The position numbers and the translations under genes were made by a program. Shown piece after piece: positions 18,696 through 28,903 of a stretch of DNA of 64,000 nucleotides. The number at the start of each line of letters is the position of its first letter. Position 1 is the first letter of the stretch. The notes beneath the pieces were generated by a model, which saw only the letters and a list, made by a program, of their open reading frames with translations, did no database searches and was not told the origin of the DNA. This DNA is from Lutibacter sp. (GTDB lineage: Bacteria > Bacteroidota > Bacteroidia > Flavobacteriales > Flavobacteriaceae): assembly GCF_013041805.1 (NCBI RefSeq), contig NZ_JABDRI010000018.1, positions 1-64,000 of the forward strand, given 5' to 3'.

Positions 18696-18893
18696 TTAGT
18701 TTTCTTTCTTTTTATTTTTAATAGGTTTTTTTTCAGTATCTAAAATTTCTCCTATCGTATTAGGATACTTTATTACAAACAAATCTGCCATATCAATAGA
18801 GAGTTTTATTAATGAAATATCATTAATAACTCGTTCTCTAAGTACTTTTGGTACTTCTTCATTATGTAATATTTTCTTAAACGGATTTTCCAT
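18696..18893 (-). CDS. 65-residue protein coupled to an ECF sigma factor, unknown
   Basis: Not recognised as a named family. It is small, charged, without a membrane segment, and has a Lys-rich tail. Its ATG overlaps the TAA of the sigma factor by one base (TAATG), so it is probably translated by the same ribosomes. Position and size would suit a soluble regulator of the sigma factor, but it lacks the transmembrane helix and zinc motif of common anti-sigma factors. Role is inferred from context only. Confidence 0.7.
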   Translation of the reverse strand: MENPFKKILHNEEVPKVLRERVINDISLIKLSIDMADLFVIKYPNTIGEILDTEKKPIKNKKKEN

Positions 18894-19462
18894 TATTTAA
18901 GATTTTTATATACACTAATTAATTTTTCCTTTGCTCTTTTCAATCTCATTTTTACTGCACTCTCACCAATATCCATTGCCTCCTGAATTTCTTTTATCGA
19001 AAAATCATCCTGATATTTCAATAATAAAATCATTTTCTCATTTGGATCTATTCGTTCTAATGCCTTTTTTAATGTATCAGATTTCATGTTGTAAATTGAT
19101 TCATCACTTGAATCTGTCCTTTCTGAATCATCTGATAACTCTCCTTCAAAATTCTTTTCATTTTTCTTATAATTATTTCTGCTAACATAATTCACACAAA
19201 AATTATAAGTAAAAGAATAAAGCCAAGTTGAAAACTTAGCAGTTCCTTTAAATGTTCTAAGCTTAACAAAAAGTTTAATAAAAACATCATGTGTTAGATC
19301 TTGCGCTTCTTCTTTGGAAGATGCAAATCCATAACACTTATTATAAACTACACCCACGTAACGATCATATAAAATAGCAAACAAATGAGTATCATTGGTT
19401 TTTACAATTTTAACAATAAGTTCGTTGTCACTTAATATCGATATTTCTTCTTTTGATTTCAA
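18893..19462 (-). CDS. ECF-family RNA polymerase sigma factor
   Basis: Redirects RNA polymerase to a stress regulon. The 189 residues carry region 2 (FAILYDRYVGVVYNKCYGF, DLTHDVFIKLFVKL, FKGTAKFSTWLYSFTYN) and region 4 (LERIDPNEKMILLLKYQDD, FSIKEIQEAMDIGESAVKMRLKRAKEKL). A charged linker, about residues 105-125, is Ser/Asp/Glu-rich. Possible -7 boxes TATTTTTG lie on the minus strand at 19551-19558 and 19591-19598; only the second has a TTG at 20 bases. Divergent from the primary sigma gene. Confidence 0.92.
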   Translation of the reverse strand: MKSKEEISILSDNELIVKIVKTNDTHLFAILYDRYVGVVYNKCYGFASSKEEAQDLTHDVFIKLFVKLRTFKGTAKFSTWLYSFTYNFCVNYVSRNNYKKNEKNFEGELSDDSERTDSSDESIYNMKSDTLKKALERIDPNEKMILLLKYQDDFSIKEIQEAMDIGESAVKMRLKRAKEKLISVYKNLK

Positions 19463-19612
19463 ATATCTACGCTTGGGTTATAAGTTTTAAGACACATTTA
19501 TTAAATAGAAGTCACAAATTCATAATTTATTAAACATTTTGTAACATTTTCAAAAATACTACGTATAATATAATGTACACCATATACTAACAAAAATATC
19601 TAAACTATTTAA

Positions 19613-20476
19613 ATGAGACAACTTAAAATTACCAAACAGGTTACTAACAGAGAAACTGCATCATTAGATAAATATTTACAGGAGATTGGAAAAGTAGATT
19701 TAATTACTGCTGAAATGGAAGTTGAGTTAGCTCAACGAATTAGAGCTGGTGACCAAGTTGCTTTAGAAAAATTAACAAAAGCTAATTTACGTTTTGTTGT
19801 TTCTGTGGCTAAACAATATCAAAATCAAGGATTAACACTACCAGATTTAATTAATGAAGGAAATTTAGGGTTAATTAAAGCTGCTAAACGTTTTGATGAA
19901 ACTCGTGGTTTTAAATTTATTTCATATGCTGTATGGTGGATTCGTCAATCAATTTTACAAGCGTTAGCTGAACAATCTCGTATTGTACGTTTACCATTAA
20001 ATAAAATTGGCTCCATTAATAAAATAAATAAAATGTATGCATTTTTAGAGCAAGAAAACGAGAGACCTCCTTCTGCTGAAGAAATTGCAAAGAAATTAGA
20101 TATGACTATTAATGACGTTAAAGAATCTATGAAAAATTCTGGTCGTCACGTATCTATGGATGCTCCATTAATTGAAGGAGAAGATTCAAACTTATACGAT
20201 GTGTTAAACACTGGCGAATCTCCAAATCCAGATAGAGCCTTATTACACGAGTCATTAAAAGTTGAAATTGAACGTGCTCTTGAAACCTTAACACCTAGAG
20301 AAGCTGATGTAGTTCAGTTATATTTTGGTTTAGGTGATGCACATCCAATGACATTAGAAGAAATTGGAGAAACATTTGATTTAACGCGTGAACGTGTTCG
20401 TCAAATAAAAGAAAAAGCTATTCGAAGACTTAAGCATACTTCAAGAAGTAAAATATTAAAAACTTATTTAGGATAA
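19613..20476 (+). CDS. rpoD: Primary (housekeeping) sigma factor, short Bacteroidota type
   Basis: Directs transcription from the TTG / TAnnTTTG promoters found through this window. At 287 residues it lacks the long region 1.1 and non-conserved region of E. coli RpoD. Visible blocks are region 1.2 ([15 protein letters not shown]), 2.1-2.4 ([40 protein letters not shown]), region 3 with RIVRLPLN, and 4.2 ([20 protein letters not shown]). Monocistronic, with a strong terminator downstream. Confidence 0.96.
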   Translation: MRQLKITKQVTNRETASLDKYLQEIGKVDLITAEMEVELAQRIRAGDQVALEKLTKANLRFVVSVAKQYQNQGLTLPDLINEGNLGLIKAAKRFDETRGFKFISYAVWWIRQSILQALAEQSRIVRLPLNKIGSINKINKMYAFLEQENERPPSAEEIAKKLDMTINDVKESMKNSGRHVSMDAPLIEGEDSNLYDVLNTGESPNPDRALLHESLKVEIERALETLTPREADVVQLYFGLGDAHPMTLEEIGETFDLTRERVRQIKEKAIRRLKHTSRSKILKTYLG

Positions 20477-20477
20477 T

Positions 20478-20517
20478 AAAAGAAAAACGCTCGAAAATTC
20501 GAGCGTTTTTCTTTTAT
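20478..20517 (+). terminator. Terminator after rpoD
   Basis: Long perfect stem (AGAAAAACGCTCGAA with TTCGAGCGTTTTTCT) followed by a T-rich stretch. Confidence 0.85.
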
Positions 20518-20522
20518 TATAA

Positions 20523-20530
20523 TACTTTTG
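20523..20530 (+). promoter_or_regulatory. Probable -7 element for rpe
   Basis: TACTTTTG fits TAnnTTTG, 20 bases before the rpe ATG. The expected TTG would fall inside the terminator stem and is not seen. Confidence 0.4.
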
Positions 20531-20550
20531 CAAAAACAACAATTAATAAA

Positions 20551-21213
20551 ATGAATAAACTAATTGCTCCTTCAATTCTAGCCGCAGATTTTGGCAACTT
20601 ACAACGTGATGTAGAAATGGTAAATAATAGCAAAGCAGACTGGTTTCATATTGATGTTATGGATGGAGTTTTTGTACCAAACATTTCATTTGGAATGCCA
20701 GTTATAAACGCTATAAAAAAGCATGCTACTAAAACTATGGATGTTCATTTAATGATTGTTAATCCTGACAGATATATTACAGACTTTAAAAAAGTGGGTG
20801 CTGATATTTTAACAGTGCATTATGAAGCCTGTAGCCATTTGCATAGAACCGTGCAAGCCATAAAAGCTGAAGGGATGAAAGCAGGGGTTTCATTAAACCC
20901 ACACACACCTATTGCCGTGCTAGAAGATATCATAATTGATTTAGACTTAGTGTTAATTATGAGTGTAAATCCTGGATTTGGCGGACAAAGTTTTATTGAA
21001 AATACCTATAAGAAAGTTGAACAACTAAAACACTTAATTGAATATACAGGTTCTAAAGCAATCATTGAAGTAGATGGAGGTGTAACTGATCAAAACATAG
21101 AACAGCTTTCTGAAGCTGGCGCAGATGCCTTTGTAGCTGGAAGTTTTGTATTTAAAAGTGAAAACCCTACAAAAACTATTGAAAATTTAAAAAATTTAGT
21201 CTCGCCAGAATAA
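20551..21213 (+). CDS. rpe: Ribulose-phosphate 3-epimerase
   Basis: Interconverts ribulose-5-phosphate and xylulose-5-phosphate in the pentose phosphate pathway. The 220-residue TIM barrel carries the family motifs PSILAADFGNL, DWFHIDVMDGVFVPNISFG, MDVHLMI, MSVNPGFGGQSFI and IEVDGGV, including the metal-binding His and Asp residues. It stops one base before the end of the convergent CBS gene. Confidence 0.97.
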   Translation: MNKLIAPSILAADFGNLQRDVEMVNNSKADWFHIDVMDGVFVPNISFGMPVINAIKKHATKTMDVHLMIVNPDRYITDFKKVGADILTVHYEACSHLHRTVQAIKAEGMKAGVSLNPHTPIAVLEDIIIDLDLVLIMSVNPGFGGQSFIENTYKKVEQLKHLIEYTGSKAIIEVDGGVTDQNIEQLSEAGADAFVAGSFVFKSENPTKTIENLKNLVSPE

Positions 21214-21672
21214 TTAATTCAATTCTAATTCATACTGATTCAACAAATATTTTAATATATCTGTTGTTGTAACTATTCCTACTAGAATATTATTCTCTAC
21301 AACAGGTAATGCATGAAATTCATTCTTGGATAATATTTCCACAACCGATTTAATAGTAGTAGAAGAATTTACTTTTATTAAATTTTTAACCATTAGCTGG
21401 CCAATATTTAACATATTATAAATTGCATTATCAATTTTTGTTTCACTTGCATCAAATGCATCTAAAAAACTAATCCGCTCTAAATCTGTGAATCCAAGCA
21501 TTCCAATTATATGTTCATTTTCCACAATTGGTATATGACGAATATGATGTTCTTTAAATAATTTTTCAGCCTTAAATAAATCATCCATTAAAGTTAAGGT
21601 TACCAATTTTGTTGTCATTATTTTCGATACGGGATCCAAACGATTCATACTGCATAATTTTATATTCAACAT
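21214..21672 (-). CDS. Protein with two CBS domains
   Basis: Probable adenosyl-nucleotide sensor; the partner is unknown. The 152 residues form one CBS pair: VSKIMTTKLVTLTLMDDLFKAEKL through IVENEHIIGMLGFTDL, and QLMVKNLIKVNSSTTIKSV through VVENNILVGIVTTTDILKYL. No catalytic domain is attached. A second possible start is the ATG at 21648 (MNRLDPVSKIMT), which fits the domain boundary better. Related stand-alone CBS proteins of this length are common in flavobacteria. Confidence 0.85.
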   Translation of the reverse strand: MLNIKLCSMNRLDPVSKIMTTKLVTLTLMDDLFKAEKLFKEHHIRHIPIVENEHIIGMLGFTDLERISFLDAFDASETKIDNAIYNMLNIGQLMVKNLIKVNSSTTIKSVVEILSKNEFHALPVVENNILVGIVTTTDILKYLLNQYELELN

Positions 21673-21780
21673 AAAGTTCGAGAAATATAATGTGAATTAC
21701 TATGATTTAAATCATTAATAATTTGCAAATAAGTCAGTATAATTGTTCCTAACCTTTACGATTAACCTTCAATTATACAC

Positions 21781-21819
21781 AATATTAAAGAAACCTTCAA
21801 CTTATCAGATTGAAGGTTC
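21781..21819 (-). terminator. Terminator after tRNA-Arg
   Basis: Stem AACCTTCAA/TTGAAGGTT (21792-21800 with 21810-21818), then TTTCTTTAAT on the minus strand. It lies just downstream of the tRNA. Confidence 0.7.
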
Positions 21820-21824
21820 TATAG

Positions 21825-21898
21825 TGACCCCGACAGGATTCAAACCTGTAACCGCTGGAGCCGAAATCCAGTGCGCTATTCAGTTGCGCCACGAGGCC
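21825..21898 (-). tRNA. tRNA-Arg (anticodon TCG)
   Basis: A 74-base cloverleaf. Acceptor GGCCTCG/CGGGGTC has two G-T pairs, anticodon arm CTGGA-TTTCGGC-TCCAG gives TCG, and T arm contains GGTTTGAATCC. CCA is not encoded. Its 5' end is 9 bases after the yqeY stop, so it is probably processed from the yqeY transcript. Confidence 0.94.
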
Positions 21899-21907
21899 TA
21901 TTAAATT

Positions 21908-22357
21908 TTATCCTAAAAGTTGCTTTACAACTGTAGAAATCGCTTTTCCATCGGCTTTTCCAGCTAGTTGCTTAGAGGCAATTCCCATTACTTTACCCAT
22001 ATCTTTAATTGAAGTTGCTCCAATTTTTTCCATAATTTCAGCAATAACTTTCTTTAAATCTCCCTCACTCATTTGCTCTGGCAAAAATTGCGCAATTATT
22101 TGAACCTGAGCTAATTCTGGTTCGGCTAAATCATTTCTTCCTTGCTCAATAAAAATAGAAGCACTATCTTTTCTTTGTTTCACTAATTTTTGAAGTAACT
22201 TAATTTCTTCCTCTTTAGTTAATTCACTTGCCGCTCCTCCTTTTGTTTGAGCTAATAATATTTCAGATTTTATTGCTCTTAAAGATTCTAAGGATACTGT
22301 ATCTTTAGCTTTCATAGCTTCTTTCAACTTACTCATTAACTCTTGTTGTAAACTCAT
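21908..22357 (-). CDS. GatB/YqeY-domain protein
   Basis: A stand-alone version of the helical tRNA-binding tail of the GatB amidotransferase subunit; its cellular role is not settled. The 149-residue length and the blocks MSKLKEAMKAKDTVSLESLR, YLPEQ-like FLPEQMSEGDL and GKVMGIASKQLAGKADGKAI are typical. The tRNA-Arg gene follows within 10 bases, an arrangement that fits a shared transcript. A terminator for ftsZ separates it from the dcw cluster. Confidence 0.9.
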   Translation of the reverse strand: MSLQQELMSKLKEAMKAKDTVSLESLRAIKSEILLAQTKGGAASELTKEEEIKLLQKLVKQRKDSASIFIEQGRNDLAEPELAQVQIIAQFLPEQMSEGDLKKVIAEIMEKIGATSIKDMGKVMGIASKQLAGKADGKAISTVVKQLLG

Positions 22358-22382
22358 ACTTAACTATTTTTAGTTTGCTAAG

Positions 22383-22430
22383 ATAAAAAAAAGAACCCGA
22401 AAATCTTTATTTTTAGTAAAGGTTTCCGAG
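22383..22430 (-). terminator. Terminator at the end of the dcw cluster
   Basis: On the minus strand CTCGGAAA-C-CTTTA pairs with TAAAG-A-TTTTCGGG (22417-22430 with 22396-22409, one internal mismatch and G-T pairs), followed by an eight-T run. Confidence 0.75.
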
Positions 22431-22479
22431 TTTAAAACTTAGAAAATTCATCTAAGGGCAATCGTCTTTGGGCAATATT

Positions 22480-24396
22480 TTAATCTACATTGTCATGTAG
22501 AAATGAATTATTAGATCTAAATTGAATATCATCATTATCATCTACTTCAAGAGTTGTTCTTGATTGAGTAACTTCTGATGAGTGAGAGGTTTCATCAAGT
22601 TCTACTCCCATTCTTTTATAGGCTGGTTGTTTTTCAATTTCGTCAATATTTTTATTTACTTTATTTACAAATTTATAGTTGAAATTTTTCATTTTTTCTC
22701 GTCTTTGAGCAGCTCTTTTTTGTAGCTCTTCAATAGTTAAATCCAAAGGTGAAATTTCTTTATGGTCTATAACTTCATAATTTTCAATACTTACTTCAGA
22801 TTCTTCAGCAGTAGCTTCAGACCTGAGCGTAAAGTGTAAATCCTCATTTACTGGTTCCTCATCTGCAGCTGGTTTAGATGCTTTTGACAAATTAGCTTCT
22901 AATTCAGTGTAATCTTCTAAAGAAAAATAAATATCTTCTTCCACTTCTTTTGGAGCGCTTACTATTTGATGATCAACAACATTTAAAGAATTAATATCTG
23001 TTTTTGGCTCAACATTTTCAATCTGTTTTTTTGTTTCAGAAATGGGTAAATCAAAGGTTAAGGATATTTGATTTTCTTCATCTTCTTTAATTTCAACCTC
23101 TTGTTCCTTATTTTCATTCATTGAAGTGATTACAAAATCATCAGCTAATGTATCTGTTGAAACTTCTTCATAAACCACATCAATATTTTTAATAAACTCA
23201 GTAGTTGGAATTATTTCGAATTTTTCTTCAATTTCTTCACCTAAATCATAAACAATTTTATCTTCAACCTTAGGAGAATCTTCAATATGGGTGCTAACTG
23301 GATTTTTAAAAGAAGTATCTATATTTTTCTTAGAAAAATCATGTGTTGCTTCTTGTTCATCACCCAAAACATGCTTAATGATTTTAGGGTCAGTATTTGA
23401 AATTTCATGCTGTTGATCTTTATTAAAGCCTGTAGCTACTATGGTAACAGAAATGGCATCTCCTAAAGACTCATCTTCTCCAACACCCATAATTATATTT
23501 ACATCAGATTTGGCTTCAGATTGGATAAAATCGTTAATTTCTCCAATCTCATCAATAGTAATTTCTTCTGCACCAGAAACAATTAGAAGTAATACATTTT
23601 TAGCTCCAGTAATTTTATTGTCATTTAACAATGGAGAATCTAATGCTTTTGAAATTGCATCTTCAGATCTATTCACTCCACTAGCACTTGCAGAACCCAT
23701 AATAGCCGTTCCACTATTAGAAAGTACTGTTTTAGCATCTTTTAAATCGATATTTTGAGTATAATGGTGCGTAATAACTTCTGCTATACCTCTTGAGGCA
23801 GTTGATAACACTTCATCGGCTTTAGAAAACCCTGCTTTAAAGCCTAAGTTTCCATAAACTTCTCTTAATTTATTGTTATTAATTACAACCATAGAATCTA
23901 AATATTCACGTAATTTTTCAATACCCTTTTGAGCTTGTTCATTACGCATTTTACCTTCAAAACTGAATGGAGTAGTTACAATACCAATTGTTAATAAATC
24001 GAGTTCCCTAGCCACCTTAGCAATAATAGGTGCTGCACCTGTACCAGTACCACCACCCATTCCAACAGTAATAAAAACCATTTTAGAGTTTGAAGAAAGC
24101 ATATCTTTTATTTCTTGAATACTTTCTAAAGCTGCTTGCTCACCAACTTCTGGATTTGCACCAGCTCCTAATCCCTCCGTTAATGAAACTCCAAGTTGTA
24201 TTTTCGTAGGAATTGGACTGTTTTGTAATGCCTGAGCATCGGTATTACATATCACAAAATCGACGCCTTTTATTCCTTGTGCATACATATGATTGACAGC
24301 ATTACTACCTCCACCACCAACTCCTATAACTTTAATAACGTTGGATTGATTCTTAGGTAAATCGAATGAAATGTTGCTAAAATCTGAATTGCTCAT
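22480..24396 (-). CDS. ftsZ: Cell division protein FtsZ with very long C-terminal tail
   Basis: Tubulin-like GTPase that forms the division ring. Residues about 15-325 are the conserved core: [13 protein letters not shown] near 26-37, the tubulin signature [10 protein letters not shown] near 114-123 and [14 protein letters not shown] near 173-186. Residues about 326-638 form an acidic, Glu/Ser/Val-rich tail several times longer than the linker of E. coli FtsZ (383 residues in all). The tail is probably disordered. It ends in a short conserved-looking [15 protein letters not shown] peptide that would bind FtsA and other partners. Last gene of the cluster. Confidence 0.96.
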   Translation of the reverse strand: MSNSDFSNISFDLPKNQSNVIKVIGVGGGGSNAVNHMYAQGIKGVDFVICNTDAQALQNSPIPTKIQLGVSLTEGLGAGANPEVGEQAALESIQEIKDMLSSNSKMVFITVGMGGGTGTGAAPIIAKVARELDLLTIGIVTTPFSFEGKMRNEQAQKGIEKLREYLDSMVVINNNKLREVYGNLGFKAGFSKADEVLSTASRGIAEVITHHYTQNIDLKDAKTVLSNSGTAIMGSASASGVNRSEDAISKALDSPLLNDNKITGAKNVLLLIVSGAEEITIDEIGEINDFIQSEAKSDVNIIMGVGEDESLGDAISVTIVATGFNKDQQHEISNTDPKIIKHVLGDEQEATHDFSKKNIDTSFKNPVSTHIEDSPKVEDKIVYDLGEEIEEKFEIIPTTEFIKNIDVVYEEVSTDTLADDFVITSMNENKEQEVEIKEDEENQISLTFDLPISETKKQIENVEPKTDINSLNVVDHQIVSAPKEVEEDIYFSLEDYTELEANLSKASKPAADEEPVNEDLHFTLRSEATAEESEVSIENYEVIDHKEISPLDLTIEELQKRAAQRREKMKNFNYKFVNKVNKNIDEIEKQPAYKRMGVELDETSHSSEVTQSRTTLEVDDNDDIQFRSNNSFLHDNVD

Positions 24397-24430
24397 AATA
24401 TATTTTTATTGGTCTTTTCTTAATTTATTT

Positions 24431-25741
24431 TTATTCTGCATTGTCTAAAAAATCTCTGAACTTATCTCCCCATTTTTCAAAAATGGATTTTTTAGGTTCT
24501 TCAACTTTTTCATCTTCTTGTATTTCTTCTTCAATAGGTTCTGCATTAGCTGATTGAGATTCTTTTTCTTTATTTTTCTCAATCTTATTTAACCCATTCA
24601 TTAAAAGTCCTACCGCAGTTGCATATTGCGGACTTGACAAACTTTCATCTGAATCTCCAGCTAAATTTTCATTAGGATACCCAATTCTTGTATCCATTCC
24701 AGTAATATATTCTACCAGCTGCTTAATATGCTTTAATTGTGCACCTCCACCTGTTAATACAATGCCTGCAATCAATTTTTTCTTAGGCTCCTCATGGCCA
24801 TAATTTTTAATTTCTAAAAATACTTGCTCAACAATTTCTACCACCCTAGCATGAATTATTTTAGATAAGTTTTTTAGTGTAATTTCTTTTGGATCTCTAC
24901 CCCTTAATCCAGGAATTGATACAATTTCATTGTCCTTATTTTCTCCAGGCCAAGCAGAACCAAATTTTGTTTTTAATAATTCAGCTTGTTTTTCAATTAT
25001 TGAACAACCTTCTTTTATATCTTCTGTAATAACATTTCCTCCAAAGGGAACTACAGCAGTATGCCTAATAATTCCATTTTTAAAAATGGCTAAATCTGTT
25101 GTTCCTCCACCTATATCAATTAATGCAACCCCAGCTTCTTTTTCTTCATTACTTAAAACTGCTTCAGCTGATGCTAATGGTTCTAGAGTTATTCCTGCCA
25201 AATTTAATCCAGCACTTTTAATACATCTACCAATATTTCTAATGGAAGAAACCTGACCCACCACCACGTGAAAATTTGCTTCCAACCTTCCTCCATACAT
25301 CCCAACAGGTTCTGTAATTTCAGCTTGTCCATCAACTTTAAATTCTTGTGGAAGCACATGAATTATTTCTTCTCCAGGAAGCATTACTAATTTATATACT
25401 TGTTTTTCTAACTTTTCTAAATCTTCATCTGAAATAACTTCTTCAGAATTTGGACGGGTTATATAATCGCTATGTTGTAAACTTCTAATATGTTGACCTG
25501 CAATTCCTACAACAGCTTCATTAATTTTAATTCCTGATACAGCAATTGCTTCATCAACTGCCATTTGAATTGATTGTATTGTTTGGGTTATATTATTAAC
25601 AACACCTCTGTGCACACCTAAGCTTTTGGCCTTACCTATTCCAAGCAACTCAATTTTACCATATTCATTTCTGCGCCCAATCATAGCAACAATTTTTGTT
25701 GTTCCTATATCTAGCCCTACTGAAATATCATCATGTTCCAT
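24431..25741 (-). CDS. ftsA: Cell division protein FtsA
   Basis: Actin-like ATPase that tethers FtsZ to the membrane. The 436-residue protein has phosphate-1 GLDIGTTKIVAMIGR, the 1C subdomain region with VGIAGQHIRSLQ, phosphate-2 LIDIGGGTTDLAIFKNG and adenosine motif GIVLTGGGAQL. An acidic linker (about 390-415) precedes a short amphipathic end, KSIFEKWGDKFRDFLDNAE, that looks like the membrane-targeting helix. 34 bases separate it from ftsZ. Confidence 0.96.
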   Translation of the reverse strand: MEHDDISVGLDIGTTKIVAMIGRRNEYGKIELLGIGKAKSLGVHRGVVNNITQTIQSIQMAVDEAIAVSGIKINEAVVGIAGQHIRSLQHSDYITRPNSEEVISDEDLEKLEKQVYKLVMLPGEEIIHVLPQEFKVDGQAEITEPVGMYGGRLEANFHVVVGQVSSIRNIGRCIKSAGLNLAGITLEPLASAEAVLSNEEKEAGVALIDIGGGTTDLAIFKNGIIRHTAVVPFGGNVITEDIKEGCSIIEKQAELLKTKFGSAWPGENKDNEIVSIPGLRGRDPKEITLKNLSKIIHARVVEIVEQVFLEIKNYGHEEPKKKLIAGIVLTGGGAQLKHIKQLVEYITGMDTRIGYPNENLAGDSDESLSSPQYATAVGLLMNGLNKIEKNKEKESQSANAEPIEEEIQEDEKVEEPKKSIFEKWGDKFRDFLDNAE

Positions 25742-25744
25742 ATT

Positions 25745-26470
25745 TTACATTTTTGTACACACAACTTGCTTGTTGTATTTTAAATTAATTGTACTGTACT
25801 TTTCTATTGTTTTATCTGCCATTGTTTTATTAAAAAACGATTTCAAATTTTTAAACTTCTCTTCCAAATTAACTAGCCTTCCCAAAATAATTTTTTGACT
25901 ACCAACTCTAGTCTTTAAAACATACTCATTATTTAGAATCTTTGTAACGCTAATAATTTGTTTTTTTAAGAATTCGTCTTTCAAAATTCTTGTAACTAAT
26001 ACATGTATATCTTCTATATTTTCATCTATTATATCACCATAAACCAATAGCACTCTAGCTGTATAATTTTTTGATAGCGGCATTGCTTTCCCTTGTTTAT
26101 CAATATAATAGCTCTTTGCGCTTGATAAAACTCTTGCAATAGGGGTTCGTTGTTTTATCTTAGCTTTCAACAAACCATCAACTGTTAAAAAAATGGTTGC
26201 ATCTTCCACCATGGAGTGTGATAGTACATTTAACTCTAATTGATGTAAATCTATAACAGATTTCGGTTGGTTTTTAACTGTTAGATTATTTTGTATTAAC
26301 AATTTATTAACTATTTCATGACTCATAAACATGTTCTTTCCTTCCTCAAATTCAATCACAATATCCTTTACTTTTTTTACATGATTTTTCTGGTATGAAA
26401 ATCCATACAAAAATGCTACAAGTCCAAGTAAGACAAAACCTTTTATGTAAATCCAATTAATTTTCAACAC
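25745..26470 (-). CDS. ftsQ: Cell division protein FtsQ
   Basis: Bitopic divisome assembly protein. The 241 residues have one transmembrane helix (about 8-26), then a POTRA-like region (MFMSHEIVNKLL to DATIFLTVDGLLKAKI) and a beta-domain containing YYIDKQGKAMPLS. Sequence similarity in this family is low, so position between murC and ftsA carries much of the weight. The start overlaps the murC stop by 14 bases. Confidence 0.88.
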   Translation of the reverse strand: MLKINWIYIKGFVLLGLVAFLYGFSYQKNHVKKVKDIVIEFEEGKNMFMSHEIVNKLLIQNNLTVKNQPKSVIDLHQLELNVLSHSMVEDATIFLTVDGLLKAKIKQRTPIARVLSSAKSYYIDKQGKAMPLSKNYTARVLLVYGDIIDENIEDIHVLVTRILKDEFLKKQIISVTKILNNEYVLKTRVGSQKIILGRLVNLEEKFKNLKSFFNKTMADKTIEKYSTINLKYNKQVVCTKM

Positions 26471-27803
26471 TCAAATTATTTTTTATTACATCAACTAATT
26501 CACCTATATCTCCTGCACCAATCATAACAATTACTTGTGCATTAGATTTTAAAACGTTTTCTACTAATTTTTCTTTTGAAGAAACCTGTTTATTATTTCC
26601 AATAATTTTACTTAACAACCACTCTGAAGTTACTCCTTCAATTGGTAATTCACGCGCTGGGTAAATATTGAGTAAAATTATTTCGTCAAATTTTGACAAA
26701 CTTTTTGCAAAATCATCTGCAAAATCTTTTGTTCTACTAAATAAATGAGGTTGAAAAATACCAAGAACTTTTTTAGTTGGATACATTTCTTTTACGGAAC
26801 TAATAACTGCATTTATCTCTGTTGGATGATGTGCATAATCATCAATTAATACTAAATTTTCTGTTTTTATTTTATAAGAAAAACGTCTTTTTATGCCTTT
26901 GAATGTTAGTAAAGCTTTAGCAATGACAGGAATAGAAATTCCAAAAATTGTTGCCATTGCCAAAGCCGCCACCGTATTTAGCACATTATGTTTTCCTGGT
27001 AAGTTTATTTGTATATTTTTTATGTATTCATTTGGGGTTTGAATATCAAATTGATAAGTCCCGTTTTGAATTCTTATATTTTGAGCATCATAATCTGCTT
27101 GCTCTTCAATTCCAAAAGTAATACCATGAAGTGGTAACCCTTTTCGTACTATTAGAGTATCCGAAACTTTAGCCGCAAATTCGCTAAAAGATTTTTCCAA
27201 TTCAGAATGATTTCCATAAATATCTAAATGATCTGCATCCATAGAAGTAATGCATGCAATATTAGGAGAAAGTTTTAAAAATGATCTATCAAATTCATCG
27301 GCTTCAACAACAGTAACTTCAGTTCCTCCAAAAATTAAATTTGAATTATAATTCTCAGAAATTCCACCCAAAAAAGAGGTTGCATTTACATTTGCTTCAT
27401 TTAAAATATGACCTAAGATAGTTGACGTTGTTGTTTTTCCATGTGTACCAGCGACCGCTAAACAAATAGAATTTTTAGTAATTTCACCTAAAATTTCAGA
27501 ACGCTTAACTACACTAAAATTATTGGTTAAAAAATAATTAAGCTCAGAATGATTTATAGATACAGCCGGCGTATAAATAATCAGTGTTCCATTTTTTTGT
27601 TTAAATTCTAAAGGAATTAAATCTATTGAATCTTTAAAATGAATGGCTATTCCATTTTTTTGAAGTGAATTGGTAATTTGGGAAGCGTCTTTATCATATC
27701 CAGCAACGTTTTTGCCGCTACTTTTAAAATAACTTGCAATGGCACTCATTCCTATGCCTCCAATACCTATGAAATAAACGTTATGTATATTTTTTATATT
27801 CAA
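26457..27803 (-). CDS. murC: UDP-N-acetylmuramate--L-alanine ligase
   Basis: Adds L-Ala to UDP-MurNAc in the cytoplasm. The 448-residue Mur ligase has an N-terminal Rossmann fold with YFIGIGGIGMSAIASYF, ATP site AGTHGKTTTSTILGHI near residue 115, the central VVEADEFDRSFL and DADHLDIYG, and a C-terminal LIDDYAHHPTEI. The start lies 5 bases after murG. Confidence 0.97.
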   Translation of the reverse strand: MNIKNIHNVYFIGIGGIGMSAIASYFKSSGKNVAGYDKDASQITNSLQKNGIAIHFKDSIDLIPLEFKQKNGTLIIYTPAVSINHSELNYFLTNNFSVVKRSEILGEITKNSICLAVAGTHGKTTTSTILGHILNEANVNATSFLGGISENYNSNLIFGGTEVTVVEADEFDRSFLKLSPNIACITSMDADHLDIYGNHSELEKSFSEFAAKVSDTLIVRKGLPLHGITFGIEEQADYDAQNIRIQNGTYQFDIQTPNEYIKNIQINLPGKHNVLNTVAALAMATIFGISIPVIAKALLTFKGIKRRFSYKIKTENLVLIDDYAHHPTEINAVISSVKEMYPTKKVLGIFQPHLFSRTKDFADDFAKSLSKFDEIILLNIYPARELPIEGVTSEWLLSKIIGNNKQVSSKEKLVENVLKSNAQVIVMIGAGDIGELVDVIKNNLSVEN

Positions 27804-27808
27804 ACTAC

Positions 27809-28903
27809 TTAACTAATTAATAATTTTTCAATTTCCTTTACTATATTTTTTGTTGCATTTGGTAATGCCAACTTTTTAATATTATCACTTAATTTTTTTT
27901 GTAATTGTTCGTCATTTAACAACTCACTAAACATTGTTTGAAACATATTTAACTCTGATTGTTTCAATAATAGCGCAGCATCTTTTGTTACAACAGCCAA
28001 AGCATTTTTTGTTTGATGATCTTCAGCAACATTTGGTGATGGAATAAAAATGACAGGTTTACCAACAATGCATAACTCAGAAATTGAACTTGCTCCTGCT
28101 CTGCTAATTAAAAAATCAGCTGCGGCGTAGGTTAAATCCATTCTGTTTAAAAAAGCATAGGTTTTAACCCCTTCTAATTCATCATATTTTTTAAATTCAT
28201 CATAGTACAATTTACCCGTTTGCCAAATTACTTGAACCTTATTAGAAACAAGCCATTTAATATGTTTTTCAATTAAATTATTAACTGCTCTTGCCCCTAA
28301 ACTTCCTCCAATTATTACTAATGTTTTTTTATCAATATCTAATTTAAAATGAGCTTTTGCTTCTTCTTTTTTTCCTTCAATAGTTAATAGATCTTGACGA
28401 ACAGGATTCCCTGTTTTTATAATTTTTTCTGAAGGGAAAAAACGTTCTAATCCATCATAGGCAACACAAATTTTATCTGCTTTTTTTGATAATAATTTAT
28501 TGGTAATTCCTGGATATGAATTTTGTTCTTGTATCAGCGTTTTTATACCTTTTCTATTTGCCATAAACAAAGTTGGGCCACTTGCGAACCCTCCAGTTCC
28601 AATTACAATACTTGGCTTAAACTTTTTGATTATTTTGTGGGCATTCCACAAACTACTTATTAATTTAAATGGAAATGATAAATTTTTTAATGTTAATTTC
28701 CTTTGAATTCCAGAAATCCATAAACCTTTAATATCATATCCTGATTGAGGCACTTTTTCCATTTCCATTCTATCTTTTGCTCCCACGAACAAAAATTTAG
28801 CTTCTGGATATGAAACTTTTAGCTCATTCGCTATAGAAACCGCTGGATAAATATGTCCACCTGTTCCTCCTCCACTTAATATGATATTAACCGATTGCTT
28901 CAT
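27809..28903 (-). CDS. murG: Undecaprenyl-PP-MurNAc-pentapeptide GlcNAc transferase
   Basis: Makes lipid II from lipid I at the inner face of the membrane. The 364-residue GT-B protein has [19 protein letters not shown] at the N-terminus, GTGGFASGP near residue 104 and the donor site [21 protein letters not shown] near residue 270. Its first 17 bases overlap the 3' end of ftsW. Confidence 0.97.
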   Translation of the reverse strand: MKQSVNIILSGGGTGGHIYPAVSIANELKVSYPEAKFLFVGAKDRMEMEKVPQSGYDIKGLWISGIQRKLTLKNLSFPFKLISSLWNAHKIIKKFKPSIVIGTGGFASGPTLFMANRKGIKTLIQEQNSYPGITNKLLSKKADKICVAYDGLERFFPSEKIIKTGNPVRQDLLTIEGKKEEAKAHFKLDIDKKTLVIIGGSLGARAVNNLIEKHIKWLVSNKVQVIWQTGKLYYDEFKKYDELEGVKTYAFLNRMDLTYAAADFLISRAGASSISELCIVGKPVIFIPSPNVAEDHQTKNALAVVTKDAALLLKQSELNMFQTMFSELLNDEQLQKKLSDNIKKLALPNATKNIVKEIEKLLIS

